Assembly: GCA_963664365.1 (NCBI GenBank)
Contig: OY761144.1
Coordinates: 1,054,001-1,118,000, forward strand
DNA from: VXRN01 sp963664365
GTDB taxonomy: Bacteria > Chloroflexota > Dehalococcoidia > Lucifugimonadales > UBA1123
DNA length: 64,000 bases
Direction: 5' to 3'
Shown: piece after piece, positions 1 through 8,652 of the stretch
Layout of the letters: the number at the start of each line of letters is the position of its first letter
Position numbering within the stretch: position 1 is the first letter of the stretch
Program-made: the position numbers and the translations under genes
The notes under the pieces: model-generated
What the model was told of the DNA's origin: nothing
Databases searched by the model: none
The model's input: the letters and a program-made list of their open reading frames with translations, nothing else

Positions 1-790
1 CAGTCACCATGAGGTGTCGCCCAGCCAGCACGAGATAGACCTGCGGCATACCGACGCGATGACGATGGCAGACACGGTCATGACGTACCGGGTGGTGGTC
101 AAGGAGATAGCCCAGCGCAACGGCTGCTACGCCACGTTCATGCCCAAGCCCATCTCCGGCGTCAACGGGAGCGGTATGCACATTCACCAATCGTTGTTCA
201 AAGGCGGGAGAAACGCGTTCTACGACGCCGAGGACCCGGATAGGCTGTCCGATACGGGGAGACATTTCATAGCCGGGCTGCTCAAGCACGCCCGCGAGAT
301 CACCTCTGTCACCAACCAGTGGGTGAACTCATACAAGCGCCTCGTGCCGAACTTCGAGGCCCCCGTCTATGTCACTTGGGCGACCGTCAACCGGTCCGAC
401 CTGGTGCGGCTGCCGTCGTACAAGCCGGGCAGGGAGGAGTCCAGGCGCATCGAGTACCGAGCGCCCGATCCCGCGTGCAACCCGTACCTGGCGTTCAGCG
501 TCATGCTGGCCGCCGGACTGGACGGCATCGACAAGGAGTACGAGCTTTCCGATCCCGCCGACGCGGACGTGTTCGACCTCAGCGAGGCGGAGCGCGCCGA
601 GCGCGGCATCGAGTCGCTGCCCGGCAACCTGTTGGAAGCGCTCCGCATCACAGAGGACAGCGAGTTGGTGCGCGACGCTCTGGGCGAATCCGTTTTCAAC
701 AGCTTCGTCGAGAACAAGAAGATAGACTGGGAGCATTACAGGTCTCAGGTGACCGACTATGAAGTATCGCGATACCTGCCGACGCTTTAG
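1..790 (+). CDS. glnA: Glutamine synthetase, C-terminal part (5' end outside window)
   Basis: Type I glutamine synthetase, making glutamine from glutamate, ammonia and ATP in the cytosol. The reading frame is open from base 2, and the first residues (SHHEVSPSQHEID) are the middle of the catalytic domain, so the start lies upstream of the window; the GTG at 14 is not the real start. Visible motifs in order: NGSGMHIHQSL (ammonia/metal site), NFEAPVYVTWATVNRSDLVRLP (nucleotide and glutamate binding), and RIEYRAPDPACNPYLAFSVMLAAGLDGI. The tyrosine adenylylation loop of the GSI-beta class (NLYDLP type) is not seen; the stretch there reads DADVFDLSEAE, which fits the GSI-alpha type. It lies just upstream of gltB and gltD in the same direction, giving a complete GS/GOGAT block. 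Family assignment is firm; subclass is inference. Confidence 0.97.
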   Translation, partial: SHHEVSPSQHEIDLRHTDAMTMADTVMTYRVVVKEIAQRNGCYATFMPKPISGVNGSGMHIHQSLFKGGRNAFYDAEDPDRLSDTGRHFIAGLLKHAREITSVTNQWVNSYKRLVPNFEAPVYVTWATVNRSDLVRLPSYKPGREESRRIEYRAPDPACNPYLAFSVMLAAGLDGIDKEYELSDPADADVFDLSEAERAERGIESLPGNLLEALRITEDSELVRDALGESVFNSFVENKKIDWEHYRSQVTDYEVSRYLPTL

Positions 791-864
791 TATCCGAATT
801 CTTAGGGGGATTCTTGAGCGTGGCCGGATGTACCGCCGCAACCAAATCCATTCAGGGTAGAGCT

Positions 865-3800
865 ATGAGCAGAAGCTATACCAAAGAGTACACTCCAAAA
901 CTCTCGACGGACGGACTGTATGACCCATCCTTCGAGCACGAAGCGTGCGGCGTGGGCTTGGTGGCCAACGTCAGGGGGATGAAGTCTCACGGCGTCATCA
1001 AGCAGGGTCTGGAGGTTCTGATAAACCTCGGGCACAGGGGCGCGGCGGGCGCGGACCCGGAGACGGGCGACGGCGCGGGCATTACCATACAGATGCCGCA
1101 TGATTTCATCGCCTCGGAGTTCGGAAGGCTCGGGGCGCCGGTTCCCGATGTCGGGAGCTACGGCATTGGAATGACCTTCCTGCCGCAGGACTCTGAAGAG
1201 CGCGCGGACTGCCAAGCCGCCGTCGAGCGGATCGTGAAGGAAGAGGGGCAGGTATTCCTTGGATGGCGTGACGTGCCCGTATCTCCGGACAAGATAGGCG
1301 CTCTGGCGGCGCGCGTGATGCCGGTCATCAGGCAGTTCATGGTCGGCAGGTCCGAGACGACAGAGGTCGGCAGAGAGTTCGAGCTGAGGCTGTTCGTCAT
1401 CCGCAAGCAGATCGAAAAGGCGATTCTTGGAGATGATCTGTCGCGGAACAGCCAGTTCTACGTTTGCAGCCTCTCCTCGAAGACGCTCGTTTACAAGGGC
1501 CTGATAATGGCCCACCAGCTTGAGCAATTCTATCACGACCTCGCCAGCGAGCGGATGGTCACGTCGTTCGCGCTCGTTCACTCGCGGTTCTCCACCAACA
1601 CGCTGGGAGCGTGGAAACTGGCGCATCCGTACAGGTTCATCATCCACAACGGAGAGATCAACACGCTCCAGGGCAACATCAACTGGATGACGGCGCGCGA
1701 GAAGAATTTCCGCTCGGATCTGCTGGGAGACGACGTGAGCAAGCTCACGCCCATAGTCACCCCGCTGCAGAGCGACACCGCGACGCTGGACAATGCCCTA
1801 GAGACCCTGATCGCATCTGGGCGCTCGCTCGAACACTCGATGATGATGCTGATTCCGGAGGCATGGGGCGACCACATCCCTATGGACGGCGCTAAGCGGG
1901 ACTTCTACGAGTATCACTCCTCCATGATGGAGCCGTGGGACGGCCCGGCGCTGATCATCGGCACCGACGGCAACAAGGTCTGCGCGGTGCTCGACCGCAA
2001 CGGCCTAAGACCGTGCCGCTACCTGGTCACTACTGACGACATCCTGGTCATGGGGTCCGAGACCGGCGTGCTCGACGTTCCTCCCGAAAGCGTTCTCTAC
2101 AAGGAGCGCATCTACCCAGGCCGCATGTTCATGCTCGATACGGAGCGGGGCGAGATCGTCCAGGACGCGCAGCTAAAGGCGGACCTGGCAGGTCGCCAAC
2201 CTTACGGACAGTGGCTCGACGAGAACATGGCCGTTCTTGACGACCTTCCAGAGCCTGACGATGTACACGGGACGGACTTCGACACGCTGGTACGTCGCCA
2301 GGCCGCTTTTGGATACACGCTGGAAGACTTGCGGGTGATCTTGGAGCCGATGGCGCTCACGGGCGCCGACCCCGTCGGCTCTATGGGTACCGACGTGCCT
2401 CTCGCGGTCATGTCGGACCAGTCGCCGGCGCTGTTTCACTACTTCAGACAGCGTTTCGCCCAGGTCTCGAATCCGCCGCTGGACTCGATACGCGAGGAGC
2501 TCGTCACCTCGACGCGGGCCATGATAGGCCGCGAGAGAAACCTGTTCGACGAGACCCCCGAACACTGCCGTCAGCTTACGGTCAAGGAGCCGTTCATCAC
2601 CAATGCCGAGCTGGAGAAGATACGCGGCATAGACGTGAACGGCGTCAGGGCAAAGACGCTGTCCACGCTGTTCGATCCCGAGAAGCGGGGAGGGCTGAAA
2701 GAGGCGATGGACCGGCTTTGCCGCGAGGCGTCGCAGGCCATCGAAGAGGGCTACTCGATTCTCATTCTCTCGGACAGAGGGGTTGACGAGGACCGCGCTC
2801 CGATGCCCAGCCTGCTGGCCACGTCGGGAGTGCATCACCACCTGATACGCGAGGGCACGCGGACTCGCTGCGGCCTGGTCGTCGAGTCGGGCGAGCCGCG
2901 CGACATAGCGCACCTCGCGCTGCTGATCGGCTACGGCGCGGGAGCGATCAACCCCTACATGGTCTTCGAGACGATGGAGGACCTGATTCGCCGGGACTAC
3001 TTCCTGAGCAGGATAGAGTACAAGACCGCCGAGAAGAACTTCATCAAGGCCGCGCACAAGGGCGTGGTCAAGATCATGGCCAAGATGGGCATATCCACCA
3101 TCCAGAGCTACCGCGGCGCGCAGATATTCGAGGCGGTCGGACTGAACGAAGACTTCATAGACGAATACTTTGCCTGGACGCCCTCGCGCATCGGCGGCAT
3201 CGGCATAGACGAGATTGAGGAGGAGTCCAGGGTCAGGCACTCGTTCGCCTACGTCGATCTGGTCGTGCCGGGCAACATGCAGCTTGAGGCCGGAGGGTTC
3301 TACCAGTGGCGCCGCGATGGCGAGTACCACATGTGGAATCCCACCACGATAGCTAAGCTCCAGTACGCCACGAAATCCAATAACTGGGATACCTACCGGG
3401 AGTTCGCAGACTGGGCCAACGGATACGCTCAGCGGATGTGTACCATACGCGGGCTACTCGAGTTCAAGAAGGCGGACGAGCCGCTGTCTTTGGACGAGGT
3501 GGAACCTGCCTCTGAGATCGTCAAGAGGTTCGCGACGGGGGCTATCTCGCTAGGATCGATAAGCCGCGAGGCTCACGAGACGCTGGCAATCGCGATGAAC
3601 CGCATCAACGCCCGCTCCAACACGGGAGAGGGCGGCGAGGATTGGCATAGATACACCCCGGACCCCAACGGCGACCATCGCAACAGCGCGATCAAGCAGG
3701 TGGCTTCGGGTCGCTTCGGCGTTACGATCAACTACCTTGCCAACGCCAAGGACCTTCAGATCAAGATGGCGCAAGGGGCCAAGCCCGGCGAGGGCGGGCA

Positions 3801-5427
3801 ACTCCCCGGTCACAAGGTGGACGAGTACATAGGCTGGGTGCGCAACTCAACGCCCGGCGTGGAGCTTATCTCGCCGCCGCCCCACCACGACATCTACTCT
3901 ATCGAGGACCTGGGCCAACTCATTCACGACCTGAAGAACTCCAACCCCAACTCGCGCATCCACGTCAAGCTGGTCGCCGAGGCCGGAGTCGGCACAATAG
4001 CGGCGGGCGTGTCCAAGGGGCACGGCGACGTTGTGCTGATAAGCGGAGACAGCGGCGGCACGGGCGCGTCGCCGGAGGCGTCGATCAAATACGCCGGACT
4101 GCCCTGGGAGCTCGGGGTAGCCGAGACGCAGCAGGTGCTGGTCGAAAACGACCTGCGCGGCCGCATCGTGGTTCAGACCGACGGCCAGATCAAGACCGGA
4201 CGCGACGTCGCTATCGCCTGCCTTCTCGGCGCCGAGGAGTTCGGCATGGCCACAGCACCGCTGATCACCCTGGGGTGCATCATGCTCAGAAAATGCCACC
4301 TCAACACCTGCTCGGTTGGGGTCGCCACCCAGGATCCCGAGCTTCGCAAGAGGTTCGTGGGACAGCCCGAGCACGTTATAAACTACTTCTTCTTCGTGGC
4401 CGAGGAGCTGCGGGAGGTCATGGCCGAGATGGGTTTCGGCGCCATCAACGAGATGGTCGGACGCATGGACCGTCTCGACACCCGCAAAGCCATAGAGCAC
4501 TGGAAGGCGCGCGGGCTGGACTTCTCCAAGCTGCTGAAGATGCCTGAGGCGCCGGACGACATAGCAACGTACTGCTGTGAGACGCAGGATCACGGCTTGG
4601 ACAGGGCGCTGGACAACCGACTCATAGAGTTGTGCCAAGACTCGATAGACTTTCGAACGCCTATCGAGTTGGAGATGCCTATATCGAACGCCAACCGCAC
4701 CGTGGGCACCACTTTGAGCTACGAGGTGGCGGTGAGGTACGGCGAAGACGCGCTGCCAGACGACACGATCACCGTCCGGTTCAAAGGCTCAGTCGGACAG
4801 AGTTTCGCGGCGTTCTTGGCCAAGGGTGTAACCTTCCACGTAGAGGGCGATGCCAACGACTACTTCTGCAAGGGACTGTCCGGCGGCAAAGTGACCATCA
4901 GGCCGCCCGTTGAATCCGTTTTCGCGCCGGAAGAGAACATTCTGGTCGGCAACGTCGTTCTGTACGGGGCCACCGGAGGCCAGGCATTCATCAGGGGAGT
5001 GGCCGGCGAGAGGTTCTGCGTACGCAACTCAGGGGCTGAGGCGGTCGTCGAGGGTGTCGGGGACCATGGCTGCGAGTACATGACGCGCGGGCGCGTCGTC
5101 GTGCTCGGACCCACGGGCCGCAACTTCGCCGCGGGCATGAGCGGCGGCGAGGCGTTCGTCCTAGATGAGCATGGCCGGTTCAGGGACCTCTGCAACACTG
5201 AAATGGTTCTCCTGGAGGACATTGTGGAAGACGGAGACATCGCCGCCGTCCGCCGCATGATCGAAGACCACCTTGCCTACACCGGAAGCTCCAACGCCCG
5301 GCGCGTACTGGATAACTGGGACGAGATGCTGTCCAAGTTCGTGAAGGTCATGCCCATAGATTACAAGCGAGCGCTGGCCGAGCGCGCCGAGCGAGAGCGG
5401 GCCGTAGCGGCAGTCTCCGGCGACTAG
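865..5427 (+). CDS. gltB: Glutamate synthase large subunit
   Basis: Large (alpha) subunit of NADPH-type glutamate synthase: takes the amide of glutamine and transfers it to 2-oxoglutarate. About 1520 residues, the usual length. The N-terminal glutaminase domain carries the nucleophile Cys28 in EHEACGVG, exposed after removal of a short propeptide. The FMN/2-oxoglutarate domain contains GAKPGEGGQLPGHKV, and the 3Fe-4S ligands fit Cys1138, Cys1144 and Cys1149 (C-x5-C-x4-C). The C-terminal glycine-rich beta-helix domain is complete. I chose ATG 865, preceded by AGGGTAG, because it leaves a normal propeptide; a TTG at 814 would add 17 residues. gltD follows after 18 nt, so the two are an operon. 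Confidence 0.97.
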   Translation: MSRSYTKEYTPKLSTDGLYDPSFEHEACGVGLVANVRGMKSHGVIKQGLEVLINLGHRGAAGADPETGDGAGITIQMPHDFIASEFGRLGAPVPDVGSYGIGMTFLPQDSEERADCQAAVERIVKEEGQVFLGWRDVPVSPDKIGALAARVMPVIRQFMVGRSETTEVGREFELRLFVIRKQIEKAILGDDLSRNSQFYVCSLSSKTLVYKGLIMAHQLEQFYHDLASERMVTSFALVHSRFSTNTLGAWKLAHPYRFIIHNGEINTLQGNINWMTAREKNFRSDLLGDDVSKLTPIVTPLQSDTATLDNALETLIASGRSLEHSMMMLIPEAWGDHIPMDGAKRDFYEYHSSMMEPWDGPALIIGTDGNKVCAVLDRNGLRPCRYLVTTDDILVMGSETGVLDVPPESVLYKERIYPGRMFMLDTERGEIVQDAQLKADLAGRQPYGQWLDENMAVLDDLPEPDDVHGTDFDTLVRRQAAFGYTLEDLRVILEPMALTGADPVGSMGTDVPLAVMSDQSPALFHYFRQRFAQVSNPPLDSIREELVTSTRAMIGRERNLFDETPEHCRQLTVKEPFITNAELEKIRGIDVNGVRAKTLSTLFDPEKRGGLKEAMDRLCREASQAIEEGYSILILSDRGVDEDRAPMPSLLATSGVHHHLIREGTRTRCGLVVESGEPRDIAHLALLIGYGAGAINPYMVFETMEDLIRRDYFLSRIEYKTAEKNFIKAAHKGVVKIMAKMGISTIQSYRGAQIFEAVGLNEDFIDEYFAWTPSRIGGIGIDEIEEESRVRHSFAYVDLVVPGNMQLEAGGFYQWRRDGEYHMWNPTTIAKLQYATKSNNWDTYREFADWANGYAQRMCTIRGLLEFKKADEPLSLDEVEPASEIVKRFATGAISLGSISREAHETLAIAMNRINARSNTGEGGEDWHRYTPDPNGDHRNSAIKQVASGRFGVTINYLANAKDLQIKMAQGAKPGEGGQLPGHKVDEYIGWVRNSTPGVELISPPPHHDIYSIEDLGQLIHDLKNSNPNSRIHVKLVAEAGVGTIAAGVSKGHGDVVLISGDSGGTGASPEASIKYAGLPWELGVAETQQVLVENDLRGRIVVQTDGQIKTGRDVAIACLLGAEEFGMATAPLITLGCIMLRKCHLNTCSVGVATQDPELRKRFVGQPEHVINYFFFVAEELREVMAEMGFGAINEMVGRMDRLDTRKAIEHWKARGLDFSKLLKMPEAPDDIATYCCETQDHGLDRALDNRLIELCQDSIDFRTPIELEMPISNANRTVGTTLSYEVAVRYGEDALPDDTITVRFKGSVGQSFAAFLAKGVTFHVEGDANDYFCKGLSGGKVTIRPPVESVFAPEENILVGNVVLYGATGGQAFIRGVAGERFCVRNSGAEAVVEGVGDHGCEYMTRGRVVVLGPTGRNFAAGMSGGEAFVLDEHGRFRDLCNTEMVLLEDIVEDGDIAAVRRMIEDHLAYTGSSNARRVLDNWDEMLSKFVKVMPIDYKRALAERAERERAVAAVSGD

Positions 5428-5445
5428 AGGAAGCCCAAGCCGATA

Positions 5446-6912
5446 ATGGGACACCCGACAGGATTCATAGAGTGGGCGCGGCAGACCCCGGACCGACAGG
5501 ACCCGGCCGAGCGCACGCACCATTGGCTGGAGTTCTACCGCGACTGGTCGGAGGATGACGCTCGCAAGCAGGGCGGACGCTGCATGAACTGTTCGGTGCC
5601 GTTCTGCATGGGCGGATGTCCGCTTGGCAACATCATCCCCGACTTCAACGACCTGGTGTACCGGGGCATGTGGCGGGAGGCCCTAGAGGAGCTTCACTCG
5701 ACCAACAACTTCCCCGAGTTCACCGGCAGGATCTGCCCGGCCCCGTGCGAGGGGTCGTGCGTCCTCAACATCAACAACGACCCCGTTACTATCGAGTACA
5801 TCGAAAAGGCGATAGCCGACAGGGGTTGGAGAGAGGGCTGGATTGTTCCCCAGCCGCCTGAGGTCCGCACCGGCAAGAGCGTGGCGGTTGTGGGGTCCGG
5901 CCCGGCCGGCCTCGCTGCGGCCATGCAGCTAAACCGCGCGGGCCACAGCGTCACGGTGTTCGAGCGCAACGAGTACGTCGGCGGACTTCTCCGGCTCGGC
6001 ATACCGGAGTTCAAGCTCGAAAAGAGCGTGGTACAGCGCCGGGTCGATCAGATGGAGGCTGAGGGGGTCACGTTCCGCACCAGCGCCTACGTCGGTAGGG
6101 ACATAGAGGTTGACCGGCTGAGGTCTGAGTTCGACGCTATATGTCTCACCGGAGGCTCCACGATAGCGCGCGACCTGCCCATACCGGGCAGGGAGTTGAA
6201 CGGCGTCCATCTCGCGATGGACTATCTCACCCAGCAGAACCGCGTAAACGAGGGACAGACATTCGGCGGCCCGCAGCGAATCGTCGCCGAGGGCAAGCGC
6301 GTACTCGTGCTCGGCGGCGGAGACACCGGTTCAGACTGTGTGGGCACCGCCCACCGTCAGGGCGCGGAGGTGGTGTACCAGTTCGAGCTTCTGCCTGAGC
6401 CGCCAATCGTCCGAGGAGACAACAACCCCTGGCCGCAGTGGCCTCTCATCCTGCGGACGTCGTCTTCGCACGAGGAGGGTGCCGTCCGCGATTACAACAT
6501 CCTCACCAAGAGCTTCTCAGGCCACAACGGCGTGATCCAAAAGATGCACGCGGTACGCCTGGAGTGGGGGCCGCCGGACGCCACCGGACGCCCCGCCATG
6601 ATCGAGATTCCAGGCTCCGAGTTCGACCTAGACGTGGACCTCGTGCTGCTCGCCCTGGGGTTCGTGCATCCCGAAAGAGAAGGGATGCTGGAGCAGCTAG
6701 GCGTGGGCCTGGACGGTCGCGGCAACGTCTCGACATCTCCGAACAAGATGACCTCCGTCCCCGGCATCTTCGCCGCGGGCGACATGGCGCGTGGCCAGTC
6801 GCTGGTAGTATGGGCGCTCGCCGAAGGCCGAGAGGCCGCGCGCGGCATAGACGAATACCTCATGGGGAGTACCACGCTGCCCCATTCGGTCGGCAGTGTG
6901 CCGGCGATGTGA
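5446..6912 (+). CDS. gltD: Glutamate synthase small subunit
   Basis: Small (beta) subunit that passes NADPH electrons to GltB. 488 residues, normal length. The N-terminal ferredoxin-like domain has cysteines 46, 49, 54 and 58 (C-x2-C-x4-C-x3-CP) and a second group at 97, 101 and 105 (CPAPCEGSC) for the 4Fe-4S clusters. The FAD-binding Rossmann motif VGSGPAG lies at about residue 149, and the NADPH-binding motif LGGGDTGSDC lies further on. The C-terminal GIFAAGDMARGQSLVVWALAEGR closes the FAD site. ATG 5446 follows gltB closely. The next gene starts 11 nt downstream but is of a very different kind and more AT-rich, so the operon probably ends functionally here. Confidence 0.97.
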   Translation: MGHPTGFIEWARQTPDRQDPAERTHHWLEFYRDWSEDDARKQGGRCMNCSVPFCMGGCPLGNIIPDFNDLVYRGMWREALEELHSTNNFPEFTGRICPAPCEGSCVLNINNDPVTIEYIEKAIADRGWREGWIVPQPPEVRTGKSVAVVGSGPAGLAAAMQLNRAGHSVTVFERNEYVGGLLRLGIPEFKLEKSVVQRRVDQMEAEGVTFRTSAYVGRDIEVDRLRSEFDAICLTGGSTIARDLPIPGRELNGVHLAMDYLTQQNRVNEGQTFGGPQRIVAEGKRVLVLGGGDTGSDCVGTAHRQGAEVVYQFELLPEPPIVRGDNNPWPQWPLILRTSSSHEEGAVRDYNILTKSFSGHNGVIQKMHAVRLEWGPPDATGRPAMIEIPGSEFDLDVDLVLLALGFVHPEREGMLEQLGVGLDGRGNVSTSPNKMTSVPGIFAAGDMARGQSLVVWALAEGREAARGIDEYLMGSTTLPHSVGSVPAM

Positions 6913-6923
6913 GGGGGTCTCGA

Positions 6924-7658
6924 ATGAGCAACAACCTCCTGCGCCATCTCATCGCTCACACGGTCGCCGAACTCACCGATATGGATGTGGGTTTCGGCAA
7001 GACCAAGCTGGTCAAGTTGCTGTACCTCATGGACGTGGAGAATTACCGACGGCGGCAAGAGACGATATCCGGGTTGGAATGGCGCTTTTATCACTACGGC
7101 CCGTATGCGTTCGAGATTGACAATGCGCTGAACGAACTTAGTTTTGACATACCTCAGGAATCGTTCAAGACTCAAAGAGGACACAAGGGCATCGCATTTC
7201 GACCTGAACGAAGCCTGAAGCCAAGTTTGGGCAAATATGTACGCTCCCTCTCGGAGTTGCGGCTTGTGAACAGAGTCATCCGGGATTGGGGAGAGACTGA
7301 ACTTAACGCGCTCCTCGACCACGTGTACTTCTACACGGAGCCTATGAAACACGCTGTGCGGGGTGATATTCTTGACTTCTCTACGGTCGAGCGGAGGCGT
7401 CGTCAGTCAACCGCTAATCGAGGCCCCCAATTGTCTCTGGACAAATTGAGTAAGTACAGGACACGCTTTCAGGAGTCTAAGGCTAGGCGTGTTCGGCAGC
7501 CGTTGCATCCTGCTCCACGGTTCGACGGCGTTTACCGTAAAGGGCTTGCGCGCATAGTGGCGGAAGATGGATATGCGACTCCTCTGGGTAGGCTAGAGAT
7601 GTCTGAAGACGAAAAGGAACACTTCCGAGGTCTAGGAGACCACGAAGCCAGTGGTTGA
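6924..7658 (+). CDS. Panacea-domain (SocA/DUF4065-like) antitoxin
   Basis: 244 residues. The N-terminal 140 or so residues carry the hallmarks of the Panacea domain: FGKTKLVKLLYLMDVENYRRR, then LEWRFYHYGPYAFEID, then repeated short helices. In this family the domain acts as a chaperone-like antitoxin that can be paired with many unrelated toxins. The C-terminal 90 residues are basic (RRRRQ, KARRVRQ) and I do not recognise them; they may bind DNA or the toxin. ATG 6924 lies 11 nt after gltD with GAGGGGG just upstream. The stop overlaps the next gene by 8 bp, so the two are translationally coupled. It is more AT-rich than gltD, which suggests acquisition. That the pair is a toxin-antitoxin system is inference. 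Confidence 0.8.
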   Translation: MSNNLLRHLIAHTVAELTDMDVGFGKTKLVKLLYLMDVENYRRRQETISGLEWRFYHYGPYAFEIDNALNELSFDIPQESFKTQRGHKGIAFRPERSLKPSLGKYVRSLSELRLVNRVIRDWGETELNALLDHVYFYTEPMKHAVRGDILDFSTVERRRRQSTANRGPQLSLDKLSKYRTRFQESKARRVRQPLHPAPRFDGVYRKGLARIVAEDGYATPLGRLEMSEDEKEHFRGLGDHEASG

Positions 7659-8295
7659 TCTCGTTGAAGACTTCTACCGCCGCGTTACTGTAGCGGAGTC
7701 GAGGCGTCTTGAACGGGGACAGATATGCTTGGCGCCGGTTGCGTATCTTTCATCTCAGATTCAGACTGTCTGGCTAGAGTCGTACGACCCCCGAGATGAA
7801 AGTCTAAATCTGTATTCTATCCGGCGGTCTGAACCGAACGAGCCTACGCTGTTCAATCACACACCTGTACACGAGCTACGCTTGGAGAGCAACGAAGAGT
7901 TGCTAATTGCCAAGTCTAAACTGCGCCCTGTGATTGTAGCATCGCAGAGAAACGAGTTTTGGGGGTTGGGTGGTGGCAGGTTGGCAGAGCGTGGCCGAGT
8001 GTGCCTTCCGATGTATAGCTTCCACCCGGATGATTCGAATGAGTTTCGGGAGAGGGTACGCGCGCAGGAATATCCCTGGTGGGTTTACATGCCGGAGCAA
8101 CTTGGACTTCGTGAGGGATTCGCCCGAATCGATAGAGTCCAAACGATTGAGGAGAGTCATCTTCGTCCCACCCAGAATGCTCTCACCGAGGATGCCCTTT
8201 GGTTCGTATCCGAGTGGCTGAGATACTGGTTGACTGAGGATATCGATCCCGTGTTGCTCGAGTATAGGCAGGAACTAATTCAGTCCATTCAGTAA
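7651..8295 (+). CDS. PemK/MazF-like putative toxin partner of the Panacea antitoxin
   Basis: 214 residues from GTG 7651, which overlaps the upstream stop. The early segment RGQICLAPVAYLS and the later KSKLRPVIVASQ resemble the first strands of PemK/MazF endoribonucleases, where an RG-x-I opening and a K-x-RP-V-I/V-V motif line the RNA-binding groove. The rest (CLPMYSF, YPWWVYMPEQLGLREGFARIDRVQ) is compatible with that barrel but longer than a classical 110-residue MazF. About 60 C-terminal residues are extra. Coupling to a Panacea antitoxin supports a toxin role. Homology to PemK is read from short motifs, so the fold call is moderate and the activity unproven. Confidence 0.6.
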   Translation: MVDLVEDFYRRVTVAESRRLERGQICLAPVAYLSSQIQTVWLESYDPRDESLNLYSIRRSEPNEPTLFNHTPVHELRLESNEELLIAKSKLRPVIVASQRNEFWGLGGGRLAERGRVCLPMYSFHPDDSNEFRERVRAQEYPWWVYMPEQLGLREGFARIDRVQTIEESHLRPTQNALTEDALWFVSEWLRYWLTEDIDPVLLEYRQELIQSIQ

Positions 8296-8349
8296 ACAAG
8301 GCATATTTTAAACCCCCTGGACTCGAAGTTTCCCACTGGCCGCGCAAGC

Positions 8350-8439
8350 TTATATCAGTTCCCCAGACCAGAGGCGGTATGCGAATGTCGGCGCGGCACT
8401 CAGACGACCGACCCAGACCGAGGCGTCGGCCAGAATCAT
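8350..8439 (-). pseudogene. vapC remnant fused in frame to a DUF4143-ATPase tail
   Basis: A 29-codon frame starting with the ATG that overlaps the vapB stop (ATGA). Its first ten residues, MILADASVWV, match the start of the intact VapC at 9904 (MILADSSVWI). Its end, TFAYRLWSGELI-stop, matches the end of the DUF4143 ATPase at 10221 (KFARRLWSGEVM-stop). Everything between is missing, including the other acidic residues of the PIN active site, so this is a deletion product and not a working toxin. Confidence 0.7.
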
Positions 8440-8633
8440 GCAGGCTCACTCCGTCGGCGCGGCACGGGTTTCAGTTGGGGCTGAGTCCCAGCGAGCCTGG
8501 CAAGTCTGCGGGCGCTCTCGCATTCGACCAAGGACTGGAATGCCGCCCGTACCAGGGCGCTCTTGCTCTCGATGCCGGTCAGCCACTTCGCGTCCTCAAA
8601 AAGATCATCGTCTATGTTCACGGTGGTTCTCAC
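8436..8633 (-). CDS. vapB: VapB-type antitoxin, copy 1
   Basis: 65 residues from GTG 8633. The sequence opens RTTVNIDDDLFEDAKWLTG, the ribbon-helix-helix pattern of VapB antitoxins that bind both DNA and the PIN toxin, and ends with a basic tail, PVPRRRSEPA. It is nearly identical to the second copy at 9901-10098, with seven differences by eye. An in-frame extension upstream is open but runs into the nuclease gene and lacks VapB character, so I use the GTG that matches the paralogue. Its cognate toxin gene is reduced to a fragment, so this is an antitoxin without a partner in cis. It could still bind or neutralise the toxin of copy 2. Confidence 0.8.
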   Translation of the reverse strand: MRTTVNIDDDLFEDAKWLTGIESKSALVRAAFQSLVECESARRLARLAGTQPQLKPVPRRRSEPA

Positions 8634-8652
8634 GCTGGGCCTCCGTGTGCAT

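Noticed and set aside
6438..6923. Long open frame running from inside gltD into the Panacea gene
   Set aside because: The part before 6924 lies out of frame within gltD and is arginine-rich shadow sequence; the ATG at 6924 starts the recognisable domain.
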